From Negativicutes bacterium (lineage in GTDB: Bacteria > Bacillota_C > Negativicutes > Sporomusales_B > JARLHX01): a DNA stretch of 64,000 nt. The notes beneath the pieces were generated by a model, which made no database searches, was not told where the DNA came from, and saw only the letters and a program-made list of their open reading frames with translations. A program made the position numbers and the translations under genes. The stretch covers positions 12,149 through 76,148 of the forward strand of contig JARLHX010000127.1 of NCBI GenBank assembly GCA_031292035.1, given 5' to 3'. Numbering within the stretch: position 1 is the stretch's first letter; each line of letters starts with the position of its first letter. This document shows positions 34,926-43,649 of this stretch, one piece after another.

Positions 34926-36477
34926 AACAATTATCAGGAAAAATGCGTATCACGATTCGGTCACTTTGATGGCCATATCAGGGAAAATCAGCGTCATGGC
35001 AGGCGTGAGTGACGCCGTGGTGGCGATGGCGACAGCCATGAACAAGGAACTGCTGGAACGGGTCGGGATGCTGAGTGCGGAAGTGGCGGAGTGCGAGGCC
35101 AACGACCTGGTGATCGCTGTCAAGGCTGATACCGATGAGATCTGCGGGGAGGCCGCCGCGATGGTGGATGAACTGCTGACCAAGCGGACGGCGGGCGGCG
35201 GCAGCCAAAACGAACAGCGGCCGGCGACGGTGGCGTCGGCGGTCACTCTTGAGCCTGAGCTCAATCTGGCGATTATTTCGACTCCAGGCTGCTATGCGGC
35301 GCGGGAGGCCATGCAGGCTCTGAAAAACGGCCTTCATGTCATGATGTTCAGCGACAATGTGACAGTCGAGGAAGAGATCGCCCTGAAAGAATATGCCCAC
35401 GACCACGGTCTGCTCATGATGGGGCCTGACTGCGGCACAGCCATCGTCAACCAGGTGGGGCTGTGTTTTGCCAATGTTGTCCGCGCCGGCGATATCGGCG
35501 TGATCGGTGCCTCCGGTACCGGTACTCAGGAAGTTACGGTACTGATCGACCAATTCGGCGGCGGGGTGTCCCAGGTGCTGGGCACCGGCGGCCGTGACCT
35601 GAGTGAGGCAGTGGGCGGCATTATGATGCTGGATTGCCTGGCTGCCCTCGGGCGGGATGAAAACACCAGCGTGATTGTGCTGATTTCCAAGCCGCCGGCA
35701 CAGGCGGTTGCTGATAAGATCCTGGCTGAAGTGAAAAAATCCACCAAGCCGGTGGTGGTCTGCTTTATCAACGGCGACCCCGCTCCAGTGGAGCAGGCGG
35801 GGGCCATTTTCGGCGGCACTCTTGAGGCGACTGCCCGTAAAGCGGTGCTGCTGTCGCTGGGCCAACCGGCTGCTATTGCCGACTGCGAGCCCAAACCGCT
35901 CTTGGCGCTGGCTGCTGGGATCAGAGCCAAGCTCCGGCCGGAGCAAAAGTATGTGCGGGGTCTGTTCTGCGGCGGCACCCTCTGCGATGAAGCCCTGCAT
36001 ATTGTCAAGGCAAAAACCGGACGGGCCTTCAGCAATGTTGCGAAAGACAAGGAATCCCGCCTGAGTGATCCACATACCAGTAAGGAAAACTCCTTTATCG
36101 ATCTTGGCGACGATGTCTTCACCGTCGGCCGGCCCCACCCGATGATCGAGCCAAGTCTGCGGCTGCCGCGTGTTCTCGCCGAGGCCCGCGACCCGGAGGT
36201 GGCGGTGCTGCTGCTCGATGTCGAGCTGGGCTTCGGTTCGCACGAAGACCCGGCCGGGATGCTGCTGCCAGCCATTCGCGAGGCTCAGGAAACAGCCCGG
36301 CGTGAGGGCCGCCACCTGGAGATCATCGCCTATGTCTGCGGCACAGCCGGCGATAAACAGGACAAGGCCGAACAGGAACGCAAACTGGCCGAGGCGGGAG
36401 TCACCCTTGTCGAGAGCAACGCCCGGGGGGCTTACCTGGCAGCGGCCATCGTAGCAGGAGGTGGCGTAAATGAATGA
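34915..36477 (+). CDS. allF: FdrA/AllF, succinyl-CoA-synthetase-like carbamoyltransferase subunit
   Basis: This 520-residue protein has the FdrA start KTIIRKNAYHDSVTLM and AGVSDAVVAMATAMNKELL. A CoA-ligase-like Rossmann domain follows with IGVIGASGTGTQEVTVLID and VLGTGGRDLSEAVGGIMM, then HEDPAGMLLPAIREAQETARR at the C-terminus. AllF is a subunit of oxamate carbamoyltransferase in E. coli, converting oxalurate and phosphate to oxamate and carbamoyl phosphate. The ATG follows acaggaggacaggc and overlaps allH by 11 bp. It could act on another carbamoyl compound in this host (inference). Confidence 0.88.
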   Translation: MPIKTIIRKNAYHDSVTLMAISGKISVMAGVSDAVVAMATAMNKELLERVGMLSAEVAECEANDLVIAVKADTDEICGEAAAMVDELLTKRTAGGGSQNEQRPATVASAVTLEPELNLAIISTPGCYAAREAMQALKNGLHVMMFSDNVTVEEEIALKEYAHDHGLLMMGPDCGTAIVNQVGLCFANVVRAGDIGVIGASGTGTQEVTVLIDQFGGGVSQVLGTGGRDLSEAVGGIMMLDCLAALGRDENTSVIVLISKPPAQAVADKILAEVKKSTKPVVVCFINGDPAPVEQAGAIFGGTLEATARKAVLLSLGQPAAIADCEPKPLLALAAGIRAKLRPEQKYVRGLFCGGTLCDEALHIVKAKTGRAFSNVAKDKESRLSDPHTSKENSFIDLGDDVFTVGRPHPMIEPSLRLPRVLAEARDPEVAVLLLDVELGFGSHEDPAGMLLPAIREAQETARREGRHLEIIAYVCGTAGDKQDKAEQERKLAEAGVTLVESNARGAYLAAAIVAGGGVNE

Positions 36478-37888
36478 AATTGATAAACTGTTTGGCAGCA
36501 AGCTGCATGTATTGAATATTGGCGCGGCGACCTTTATCGACGACCTCGCGGCCCAAAGTGTTCCTAATCTCGCCGTGGACTGGAAACCGCCGGCTGGCGG
36601 TAATCCCGAACTCATTGCGGCTCTCGATAGGCTGGCCGACCGGCCGGAGATCGAGGCCGCCAACGCCAAAGCGATCGCCATCATTACCAGTGCCAGGCCT
36701 GTGCTGGTGGATGTCGGTATCGCCGGCGAGGTCATTCCCGGGATGACCAAGACCACCCTTCTGCACGCCGGACCGCCGATTACCTGGGAGCGGATGGCCG
36801 GACCGATGCGCGGGGCGGTTATTGGCGCCCTGATTTATGAAGGACTGGCTAAAGACGAGCAGCAAGCGGTGAAAATGGCGGCAGGCGGCGAAATCAAATT
36901 TGCCCCCTGCCACGAATACGGCGCCGTCGGACCGATGGCTGGCATCATTTCGGCTTCGATGCCGGTGCAGGTTATCGAAAATAAGACCCACGGCAATTTC
37001 AGCTACTGCACCCTGAACGAGGGACTTGGCAAGGTGCTGCGGTTTGGCGCCTTTGGCCAGGAGGTTATCGACCGTCTCCAGTGGATGGCCGACGAACTGG
37101 CTCCCGCCCTCAAGGCAGCCATCCGGCTGTCTGGCGGCATCGACATCCGCAACCTCATCGCCCAGGCGCTCCATATGGGGGACGAATGCCACAACCGCAA
37201 CAAAGCCGGCACCAGCATGTTTATCCGCACCATCGCCCCCTACCTGGCGGCGGCCGACCTGCCAAAAGCGGTGCTGGTCAAGGTGCTGGAATTTATCCAT
37301 TCCAACGATCATTTCTTTCTCAACCTGTCCATGCCGGCCTGCAAAGCGGCGCTGGACGCCGCCCACGGCATCGAGCATTCCACCGTGGTAACCACCATGG
37401 CCCGCAACGGTACCGACTTCGGCATCCGGGTCAGCGGCTGCCCGGGCAACACCTGGTTTACCGGGCCGGCCCAGTATATCCAGGGACTGCTATTCCCGGG
37501 TTATACCATGGCTGACGCCAACCCTGACATGGGGGACAGCGCCATTACCGAGACCGGCGGCATCGGCGGCTTTCTCATGGGTGGCGCGCCGGCCATCGTC
37601 CAGTTTGTCGGCGGCACGGTGGATGACGCCATCGGTTATACCCGCAAAATGTATGAGATCACCCTGACGGAAAACACCAGTTATTCAGTGCCCAACCTAA
37701 ACTTCCGCGGTGCGCCGACCGGCATCGATGTCCGTAAGGTCATCGAAACCGGTATCCTGCCTCATATCAACACAGGCATCGCCCACAAGGAACCGGGCGT
37801 TGGCCAGGTCGGGGCAGGCATCGTCAATCCGCCGCGGGAATGTTTTGAAAAGGCCCTGCTCGCGCTGGCAGCCAGCTATAAAGCCTAA
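36470..37888 (+). CDS. allG: DUF1116 protein, AllG-like carbamoyltransferase subunit
   Basis: This 472-residue soluble protein matches the DUF1116/YlbE family across its length. VDWKPPAGGNPELIAALDRL lies near residue 40, ITWERMAGPMRGAVIGALIYEGL near 104, ARNGTDFGIRVSGCPGNTWF near 308 and GIAHKEPGVGQVGAGIV near the end. It is the AllG counterpart in the E. coli oxamate carbamoyltransferase complex. The ATG follows gcaggaggtggcgtaa and overlaps fdrA by 8 bp, so translation is coupled. All three subunit genes are present and intact. Confidence 0.88.
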   Translation: MNEIDKLFGSKLHVLNIGAATFIDDLAAQSVPNLAVDWKPPAGGNPELIAALDRLADRPEIEAANAKAIAIITSARPVLVDVGIAGEVIPGMTKTTLLHAGPPITWERMAGPMRGAVIGALIYEGLAKDEQQAVKMAAGGEIKFAPCHEYGAVGPMAGIISASMPVQVIENKTHGNFSYCTLNEGLGKVLRFGAFGQEVIDRLQWMADELAPALKAAIRLSGGIDIRNLIAQALHMGDECHNRNKAGTSMFIRTIAPYLAAADLPKAVLVKVLEFIHSNDHFFLNLSMPACKAALDAAHGIEHSTVVTTMARNGTDFGIRVSGCPGNTWFTGPAQYIQGLLFPGYTMADANPDMGDSAITETGGIGGFLMGGAPAIVQFVGGTVDDAIGYTRKMYEITLTENTSYSVPNLNFRGAPTGIDVRKVIETGILPHINTGIAHKEPGVGQVGAGIVNPPRECFEKALLALAASYKA

Positions 37889-37915
37889 AACAGCTAATTT
37901 AAGGAGAGATGAATC

Positions 37916-38701
37916 ATGGTAAAAAACTGGGACAAAGTAAAAATGTACGATCTGACCCAAAAACTCAGTCACCTCACCCCCCCCTGGCCGACTTACGAGC
38001 CGCTGCAGATCAAATTCTTCAAGCGCCTGAGCTCCAATGGAGCCAACGGTCAGGTCATCACCACCTCCAATCATGTCGGCACCCATCTTGACGGCTCACT
38101 GCATTTTTGCACCGGCGGCCGCGATATCGCCAGCATCCCCCTGAACGAACTGATCGGGCCGGGCGTTGTGGTTGATATCAGTGATATCTGCGAGGACTAC
38201 GGCATTTATACCTCAAAAGATATCATGGAGCGGGCCGATGTCCGTAAAGGCGACATTCTGATCATTTACACCGGCTTCCATAAATACGGCTGGGATCAAC
38301 CAGGGGCCAACGAAGTCAAAGCCATGACCATGCATCCGGGACCGACCCTGGAATTCGCTAAATGGTGCAAACAGATGGAGTTCAAATACCTGGGTGTGGA
38401 CTGCGGCTCGGCCGACCATCCGATGAACACCAAGATCCGCGAGTGGTGCCCGCGCCAGGCGGCGGAATGTGAAGCCTATTTCCAGAAGAAATACGGCAAA
38501 GGCATTAACGACTTTTTCCCGCCGCAGGATTACCAGCTCATGCACATCGAACTCTTCCCGCATGATATCATCCATATCGAGAATATCGGCGGCGATGTTG
38601 ATAAGGTTCTCGGCAAGCGGCTGATTATCGGCTGCTATCCTTGGCGCTTTGAAGGCGGCGAATCGTCGATTTGCCGGGTTGTTGCCTACGACGAAGAGTA
38701 A
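37916..38701 (+). CDS. Cyclase-family metal-dependent hydrolase (kynurenine formamidase fold)
   Basis: This 261-residue enzyme carries the metal motif SNHVGTHLDGSLHFCTG near residue 47 (HxGTHxD...H), and GDILIIYTGFHKYGW near 115. The swivelling alpha/beta fold binds Mn or Zn. Members hydrolyse cyclic or formyl amides: N-formylkynurenine, isatin and related lactams. The gene follows allG by 27 bp after aaggagagatgaatc, so it should be in the all operon. The context suggests ring opening of a nitrogen heterocycle; this is inference. A terminator follows, so it ends the main unit. Confidence 0.88.
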   Translation: MVKNWDKVKMYDLTQKLSHLTPPWPTYEPLQIKFFKRLSSNGANGQVITTSNHVGTHLDGSLHFCTGGRDIASIPLNELIGPGVVVDISDICEDYGIYTSKDIMERADVRKGDILIIYTGFHKYGWDQPGANEVKAMTMHPGPTLEFAKWCKQMEFKYLGVDCGSADHPMNTKIREWCPRQAAECEAYFQKKYGKGINDFFPPQDYQLMHIELFPHDIIHIENIGGDVDKVLGKRLIIGCYPWRFEGGESSICRVVAYDEE

Positions 38702-38720
38702 TCGCAGCATACATGCAGCT

Positions 38721-38754
38721 AAAAGGGCGCACGGGAATGTGCGCCCTTTTCTTC
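38721..38754 (+). terminator. Rho-independent terminator between the cyclase and carbamate kinase genes
   Basis: A perfect 12-bp stem aaaagggcgcac/gtgcgccctttt with a six-base loop and a short T run lies 20 bp after the cyclase stop. It may be partial, giving reduced readthrough to the kinase. Confidence 0.8.
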
Positions 38755-38854
38755 CCCGGTTCGAGAAAGATAACTTTTGAGCGACATAGCAGGGCTGCGT
38801 CAAGGATTTGGCGGCAGTCAGATTTTCTTACCAGAAGGATGGAGAGGGTGGAGC

Positions 38855-39799
38855 ATGGCTCAGACCATTGTACTGGCCTTCGGTGGCAACGCCATCACTA
38901 AGTCAACCGAAAAAGGGACCAGGGATGAACAGTGGGCCAATATCCGGAAAACGTGCGCCCATGTGGCGGAACTGGTTAAACAGGGACACCGGGTGGTCAT
39001 CACCCACGGCAACGGCCCCCAGGTCGGCAATCTCCTGCTCAAGAACGAGCTGACCCGGGACGTAGTGCCGCCGATGCCTCTCGATGTCTGCGTCTCCAAC
39101 ACCCAAGGGTCGCTGGGATATGCCATCGCCCAGACGCTGGGTAACCATCTGGCACTGATGCACATGAATATCCCGATTGCCACCGTCGTTACCCAGGTGG
39201 TGGTCGACGCCGCTGACCCGGCCTTTCAGCAGCCCACCAAGTTTATCGGCCCGTTTTACAGTGAGGCGGAGGCCCGCCGGATCATGGATACCAAGCCGCA
39301 GGTCTTCAAAGAAGACAGTGGTCGCGGCTGGCGCCGGGTGGTGTCTTCACCTGAACCGCTGGAAATTGTCGAACGGCAGGCGGTGAAATTGCTGCTCGCC
39401 GCTGGCGTCATCGTGGTGGCGACAGGCGGGGGCGGCATCCCGGTGGTTCGCACCCCTCAGGGCCTGGCCGGAATCGAAGCGGTGATCGACAAGGATATGG
39501 CCGGACAGCTCTTGGCGGTAGAGGTCGGGGCTGACGCCTTTTTCCTGATGACTGAGGTTGATCAGGTATGTATCAACTACGGCAAACCAGACCAGCAGGC
39601 CTTTGCCAGGTTGACGGTCGCTGAGGCCAGAAAATATCAGGCCGAGGGCCATTTTCCGCCAGGCAGCATGGGTCCGAAAGTCGAGGCGGCCATCCGCTTC
39701 GCGGCCTCAGCGCCAGGTAGGCAGGCAGTCATCGTGTCTCTGGAGGACGCCCACAGGGCTCTTGCGGGGGAAAGCGGCACAATTATCACTGCAGAATGA
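38855..39799 (+). CDS. arcC: Carbamate kinase
   Basis: This 314-residue amino-acid-kinase-fold enzyme opens with TIVLAFGGNAITKSTEKGT and VITHGNGPQVGNLLLKNEL, both typical of carbamate kinase. DVCVSNTQGSLGYAIAQTLGN, VVATGGGGIPVV and DKDMAGQLLA complete the active site. It makes ATP from carbamoyl phosphate and ADP, releasing ammonia and CO2. The ATG at 38855 follows ggagagggtggagc; the reading frame is open further upstream but without an SD. Position next to allFGH suggests the AllK role, energy recovery from carbamoyl phosphate, but the arc and all forms cannot be separated by sequence alone. Confidence 0.93.
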   Translation: MAQTIVLAFGGNAITKSTEKGTRDEQWANIRKTCAHVAELVKQGHRVVITHGNGPQVGNLLLKNELTRDVVPPMPLDVCVSNTQGSLGYAIAQTLGNHLALMHMNIPIATVVTQVVVDAADPAFQQPTKFIGPFYSEAEARRIMDTKPQVFKEDSGRGWRRVVSSPEPLEIVERQAVKLLLAAGVIVVATGGGGIPVVRTPQGLAGIEAVIDKDMAGQLLAVEVGADAFFLMTEVDQVCINYGKPDQQAFARLTVAEARKYQAEGHFPPGSMGPKVEAAIRFAASAPGRQAVIVSLEDAHRALAGESGTIITAE

Positions 39800-39825
39800 A
39801 GATTGAAATCAGGAGGGAAACTAAG

Positions 39826-40464
39826 ATGAAAATCAAGTGGTTAGGCCATTCCTGCTTTTTGTTGACTTCGGTCAGCGGCATCCGTATTGTCATCGACCCC
39901 TTCAATGAGACGGTAGGCTATAAAGTGCCGTCTGAAGAGGCCGACATTGTGAGCACCAGCCATGATCACTTTGATCATAACTATGTTCAGGCCATCAAGG
40001 GCCCATTCAAGCGCATCGATAAGCCAGGCCATTTTTCTGAGAGTGGTATCGAAATCGTCGGGATACCCACTTTCCACGACGAGGCCGGGGGAAGCAAACG
40101 CGGCCAGAATATCATTTTCAAGTTTACCGTCGATGGCCTCAACATTTGCCACTGCGGCGATCTGGGCCATGTTCTCTCGGCCGAACAGGCAAAGGCGCTG
40201 GGAGCGGTCGATGTACTGCTAGTGCCAGTGGGCGGCTTTTACACCATCGGGCCTGACGAGGCGGCTGCTGTCGTCAAGCTGCTCAAACCCAAGGTCATTA
40301 TTCCGATGCACTTTAAAACTCCGCCGATCGAATTTCCTATCGCCGGGGTCGATCAATTCCTGACCAAAATGGGCGGCGGGAAAGAACTGGGCCGCCAGGA
40401 ACTCGAACTGAGCGCAGCCAATATCGCCGAAAACGCCGGGGTTGTTGTTCTTCGCTATGAATAA
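39826..40464 (+). CDS. Metallo-beta-lactamase-fold hydrolase (UPF0173-like)
   Basis: This 212-residue protein begins MKIKWLGHSCFLLTSVSGIR, with STSHDHFDHNY providing the HxHxDH metal site near 49. Further metal His residues lie in IPTFHDEAGG, LNICHCGDLGHVLS and IIPMHFKT. This arrangement fits the UPF0173/YtkL family of metal-dependent hydrolases, whose physiological substrates are mostly unknown. The ATG at 39826 follows tcaggagggaaactaag. It lies 26 bp after the carbamate kinase and probably shares its transcript. It could hydrolyse a lactone or lactam intermediate of the same pathway (inference). Confidence 0.87.
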   Translation: MKIKWLGHSCFLLTSVSGIRIVIDPFNETVGYKVPSEEADIVSTSHDHFDHNYVQAIKGPFKRIDKPGHFSESGIEIVGIPTFHDEAGGSKRGQNIIFKFTVDGLNICHCGDLGHVLSAEQAKALGAVDVLLVPVGGFYTIGPDEAAAVVKLLKPKVIIPMHFKTPPIEFPIAGVDQFLTKMGGGKELGRQELELSAANIAENAGVVVLRYE

Positions 40465-40584
40465 ACTTTCCCGCTGAGTCTGCCGTGCGGTATATTTTTC
40501 CGCTGGCATGTATTGACCTGGAAAACGCGGTCTAATACAATAGGCTTAGAGGACGACGGGAAAAGTGAATAATGGGGATGAAGG
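40465..40584 (+). other. Spacer upstream of the glycine riboswitch
   Basis: The segment holds no gene. It should carry the gcv operon promoter; ttgacc at 40514-40519 followed by tacaat at 40537-40542 (17-bp spacer) is a good candidate. The preceding hydrolase gene has no clear terminator here. Confidence 0.45.
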
Positions 40585-40752
40585 TTGTGGGAGAGACCGC
40601 AGTGTGGCGGCGCCGAAGGAGCAAGTTCTTTGTTAAACTTTCAGGCAAAAGTACCACGACCCGACCATACTCTGGAGAGCACGTCCCTTGAGGGGGCGTC
40701 ACCGAAGGGGACCTGTTTACAGGCTAATCTCTCAGGTACAAGAGACAGAGAC
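40585..40752 (+). ncRNA. Tandem glycine riboswitch
   Basis: Two glycine aptamers are visible in tandem. The first starts with gtgggagagaccgc and contains ggcgccgaaggagcaa and actttcaggcaaaagtacc. The second starts with actctggagagcac and contains gcgtcaccgaaggggacc and aggctaatctctcaggtac, closing with aagagacagag. The conserved GGAGAG, GCCGAAGGGGC-type and CAGGCAAAA/CAGGTAC elements identify the class with near certainty. It precedes gcvT and probably switches the operon on when glycine is plentiful, through the terminator that begins at its 3' edge. Confidence 0.95.
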
Positions 40753-40781
40753 AAAGGGAGCGTGTTCCCTTTGTCTTTTTA
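40749..40781 (+). terminator. Riboswitch-controlled terminator of the gcv operon
   Basis: agacaaaggga/tccctttgtct forms an 11-bp stem with a six-base loop, followed by ttttatttttag. Its left arm abuts the P1 stem of the second aptamer, so glycine binding should hinder terminator formation. Confidence 0.85.
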
Positions 40782-40808
40782 TTTTTAGCAAAAGGAGGAG
40801 ATGGACTG

Positions 40809-41909
40809 ATGAGTTCAGGGCTACAAACGCCCCTTTACGCCACCCATCTGAAGTATGGTGGCAAAATCGTCGAATTCGGCGGCTGGCTTCTGCCGGTCCA
40901 GTACGGCGGGATACTGGAGGAGCATCGTGCGGTCAGGGAAAAGGCCGGCCTGTTTGACGTATCCCATATGGGCGAGGTGGCGGTCAAGGGGCCGGGGGCT
41001 CTCGCCTATTTGCAGCATTTGGTGACAAATGACGTATCCAAGATCGTCGATGGCCAAGTGCAGTATACGCCGATGTGCTACCCGGACGGGGGAACGGTGG
41101 ATGATCTCTTGATCTACCGGCATGCGGCTGACGATTATCTGCTGGTCATCAACGCCGCCAATATCGACAAGGACTGGAAGTGGATGGAGGATAACCGCGG
41201 CGGGTACGAGGTACAGCTGACCAATCTTTCCGACGAGACGGCCGAACTGGCTCTGCAGGGACCGCTGGCCGAGAGCATTTTGCAGCAACTGACCGATCAG
41301 CCGCTGGCTGACATCAAATATTATTGGTTTGTGGATGGGATTACGGTAGCTGGCAGGCAGGTTTTGGTATCCCGCACCGGCTATACCGGCGAAGACGGTT
41401 TTGAGATTTACTGCCGCCCTGCCGACGCCGCTTACCTCTGGGACACCATTATGGCGACCGGGCAGCCGCTCGGACTCATTCCGACCGGCTTGGGCTGCCG
41501 CGACACACTGCGGTTTGAAGCCAGCTTGCCGCTATATGGCCATGAACTGTCAGGCAGCATTTCGCCGCTGGAAGCAGGGATATCGCGGTTTGTCAAAACC
41601 GAGAAAAGCGACTTTAACGGCCGGGCGGCGCTTGTCGAGCAGCAGGCCAACGGCACCAAACGGAAAATTTGCGGGTTTGTCGTCACCGGACGGGGCATTG
41701 CCAGAGGCGATTATCCGGTGATGTATGAGGGCAGGCAGATCGGGATTGTTACCACCGGCTCCTATGCCCCCACCCTGGATAAAAACATCGGCAACGCCCT
41801 GGTGGAAAGCCAGTTTGCCAAGGTAGGCCAGCAGTTTGACATCGAAATTCGCGGCAAAAATGTGCCGGCTGAGGTTATAGCCAGACCGTTTTACAAAAGA
41901 AAGGGGTAA
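40809..41909 (+). CDS. gcvT: Glycine cleavage system T protein (aminomethyltransferase)
   Basis: This 366-residue enzyme starts LQTPLYATHLKYGGKIVEFGGW with DVSHMGEVAVKGPGA near 52. It moves the methylene unit from aminomethyl-lipoyl GcvH to tetrahydrofolate and releases ammonia. SRTGYTGEDGFEIYC and the C-terminal YAPTLDKNIGNALVE are family motifs. The ATG follows aaaggaggagatggactg. It is the first gene of the riboswitch-controlled operon and touches gcvH. Confidence 0.97.
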   Translation: MSSGLQTPLYATHLKYGGKIVEFGGWLLPVQYGGILEEHRAVREKAGLFDVSHMGEVAVKGPGALAYLQHLVTNDVSKIVDGQVQYTPMCYPDGGTVDDLLIYRHAADDYLLVINAANIDKDWKWMEDNRGGYEVQLTNLSDETAELALQGPLAESILQQLTDQPLADIKYYWFVDGITVAGRQVLVSRTGYTGEDGFEIYCRPADAAYLWDTIMATGQPLGLIPTGLGCRDTLRFEASLPLYGHELSGSISPLEAGISRFVKTEKSDFNGRAALVEQQANGTKRKICGFVVTGRGIARGDYPVMYEGRQIGIVTTGSYAPTLDKNIGNALVESQFAKVGQQFDIEIRGKNVPAEVIARPFYKRKG

Positions 41910-41914
41910 TGAGG

Positions 41915-42304
41915 ATGAATATTCCGAAAGAGCTGAAGTATTCCAAAGACCATGAATGGGTAAAGACCGAGGGCAAACAGGCCATGGTGGGAATCACCGA
42001 TTTCGCTCAGTCGCAGCTCGGCGACGTCGTCTTTGTCGAAGTCCCGGTAGTCGGCGCCAAGGTGGAAGCCGGAGCCGCCTTTTCGGTGGTCGAGTCGGTC
42101 AAAGCGGTATCTGATATTTATGCCCCTGTGTCTGGCGTTGTCGTGAAGGTGAATGACGCCCTGACCGACGCCCCGGAACTGATCAACCAGGATGCCTATG
42201 GCGAAGGCTGGATCGCGGTCATCGAAATGTCCGACCCGGCCCAGCTCGACAAGCTTCTCGACAGTGCGGAATATGAGAAGGTTGCGGCAGAGGGAGGCCA
42301 TTAA
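41915..42304 (+). CDS. gcvH: Glycine cleavage system H protein (lipoyl carrier)
   Basis: This 129-residue carrier is MNIPKELKYSKDHEWVKTEG ... VGITDFAQSQLGDVVFVEVP, with the lipoylated Lys63 in VVESVKAVSDIYAPVSG. Lipoyl-Lys63 shuttles the aminomethyl group between P, T and L proteins. The ATG at 41915 is chosen: the SD aaaggggt is 2 bp from the ATG at 41909 but 8 bp from 41915. The two genes for the P protein follow. Confidence 0.97.
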   Translation: MNIPKELKYSKDHEWVKTEGKQAMVGITDFAQSQLGDVVFVEVPVVGAKVEAGAAFSVVESVKAVSDIYAPVSGVVVKVNDALTDAPELINQDAYGEGWIAVIEMSDPAQLDKLLDSAEYEKVAAEGGH

Positions 42305-42305
42305 T

Positions 42306-43649
42306 ATGGCTTGGAGCTATCTGCCCCATACCGACAGCGACCGCAAGGCCATGCTCGCCGCCATCGGCGTAGGCGCGGCCAAGGATTTATTCGCTGATAT
42401 CCCGGCCGGCCTGCACTTAGGCCGACCGCTGAACCTGCCGGCGGCCATGGCCGAGGCCGACCTGGCCCGCCATATGCACCAGCTGGCTGACAAGAACGCC
42501 AACCTGCAGGACTATGCCTGTTTTCTGGGAGCCGGGGTGTATGACCACTACCGGCCCAGCGTGGTTGAGCATGTTATCCGCCGCTCGGAGTTTTATACCG
42601 CCTATACCCAGTATCAGCCGGAGATTGCGCAAGGGTACCTGCAGGCGCTGTGGGAATACCAGAGCATGATCTGCCTGATTACCGGCATGGACGTAGCCAA
42701 CGCCTCGCTGTATGACGGCGGCACCGCCCTGGCCGAAGCAGCCATGATGGCCGCGGCCGCCACCGGCAGGAGCGAAGTGGTTGTGGCTCAGACAGTCCAC
42801 CCCCATTACCGTACTGTCCTGAATACATATGCTATCGATAAAAACATCAAGGTCATCGAGGCCGGCTATGCCGACGGCGCCACTGATCTGGCCAAGATCA
42901 AGCAACTGGTCGGGGCCGGCACGGCGGCGGTGATTGTCCAGACTCCCAACTTTTTCGGCTGTGTGGAAGACCTCGCGGCCCTGGCCGACCTGGCCCACAG
43001 CCAGGGAGCCCTGCTGGTTGTGTCTGCCGATCCGGTATCACTAGGCCTTCTCGAAGCTCCTGGTGCGCTGGGAGCCGATATCGTGGTAGGCGAAGGCCAG
43101 AGCCTGGGATTAGCCCCTTCTTTCGGCGGTCCCTTCCTCGGCTTTTTTGCCGCCACCGAAAAACTGATGCGTAAAATGCCTGGCCGGATTGTCGGCCAGA
43201 CCACCGATTTTGAAGGCACCCGCGGCTTTGTGCTGACCCTGCAGGCGCGGGAACAGCATATCCGTCGCGAAAAAGCCACTTCCAACATCTGTTCCAACGA
43301 GGCCCTCTGCGCCCTGGCGGCAGCAGTCTACCTCGCTTCCCTTGGCAGGGAAGGCTTTGGTCAGGTGGCTGATCTGTCGCTGCAAAAAGCCCATTATGCG
43401 TTTGGCGAATTGACCAAGCAAGGCTATCAGCCGGTTTTCGGCGCGCCCTTCTTCAAGGAATTCGTTGTCCGCTGCGCGCGGCCGGTGGCTGAGATCAACG
43501 CCGCTCTCCTCAAGCAGTGCATCATCGGCGGACTGGATCTTGGCAAATATTATCCTGAACTGGCAAACTGCATGCTGCTGTGTGTGACCGAAAATCGGTC
43601 CAAAGCCGAAATTGACAGTCTGGTTAGCGGAATGGGGGCGGTAAAATGA
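42306..43649 (+). CDS. gcvPA: Glycine dehydrogenase (decarboxylating) subunit 1
   Basis: This 447-residue N-terminal half of the P protein starts [22 protein letters not shown] after agagggaggccattaat. Motifs include [23 protein letters not shown] and [17 protein letters not shown]. Firmicutes and archaea split the P protein into two chains. Together with GcvPB it decarboxylates glycine and transfers the aminomethyl group to GcvH. The longer reading frame from 42192 is an out-of-frame shadow over gcvH. It overlaps gcvPB by 4 bp. Confidence 0.96.
   Translation: MAWSYLPHTDSDRKAMLAAIGVGAAKDLFADIPAGLHLGRPLNLPAAMAEADLARHMHQLADKNANLQDYACFLGAGVYDHYRPSVVEHVIRRSEFYTAYTQYQPEIAQGYLQALWEYQSMICLITGMDVANASLYDGGTALAEAAMMAAAATGRSEVVVAQTVHPHYRTVLNTYAIDKNIKVIEAGYADGATDLAKIKQLVGAGTAAVIVQTPNFFGCVEDLAALADLAHSQGALLVVSADPVSLGLLEAPGALGADIVVGEGQSLGLAPSFGGPFLGFFAATEKLMRKMPGRIVGQTTDFEGTRGFVLTLQAREQHIRREKATSNICSNEALCALAAAVYLASLGREGFGQVADLSLQKAHYAFGELTKQGYQPVFGAPFFKEFVVRCARPVAEINAALLKQCIIGGLDLGKYYPELANCMLLCVTENRSKAEIDSLVSGMGAVK

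Noticed and set aside
42192..42305. N-terminal extension of gcvPA over gcvH
   Set aside because: It is a shadow reading frame over gcvH; the ATG at 42306 has a strong SD and gives the standard protein.
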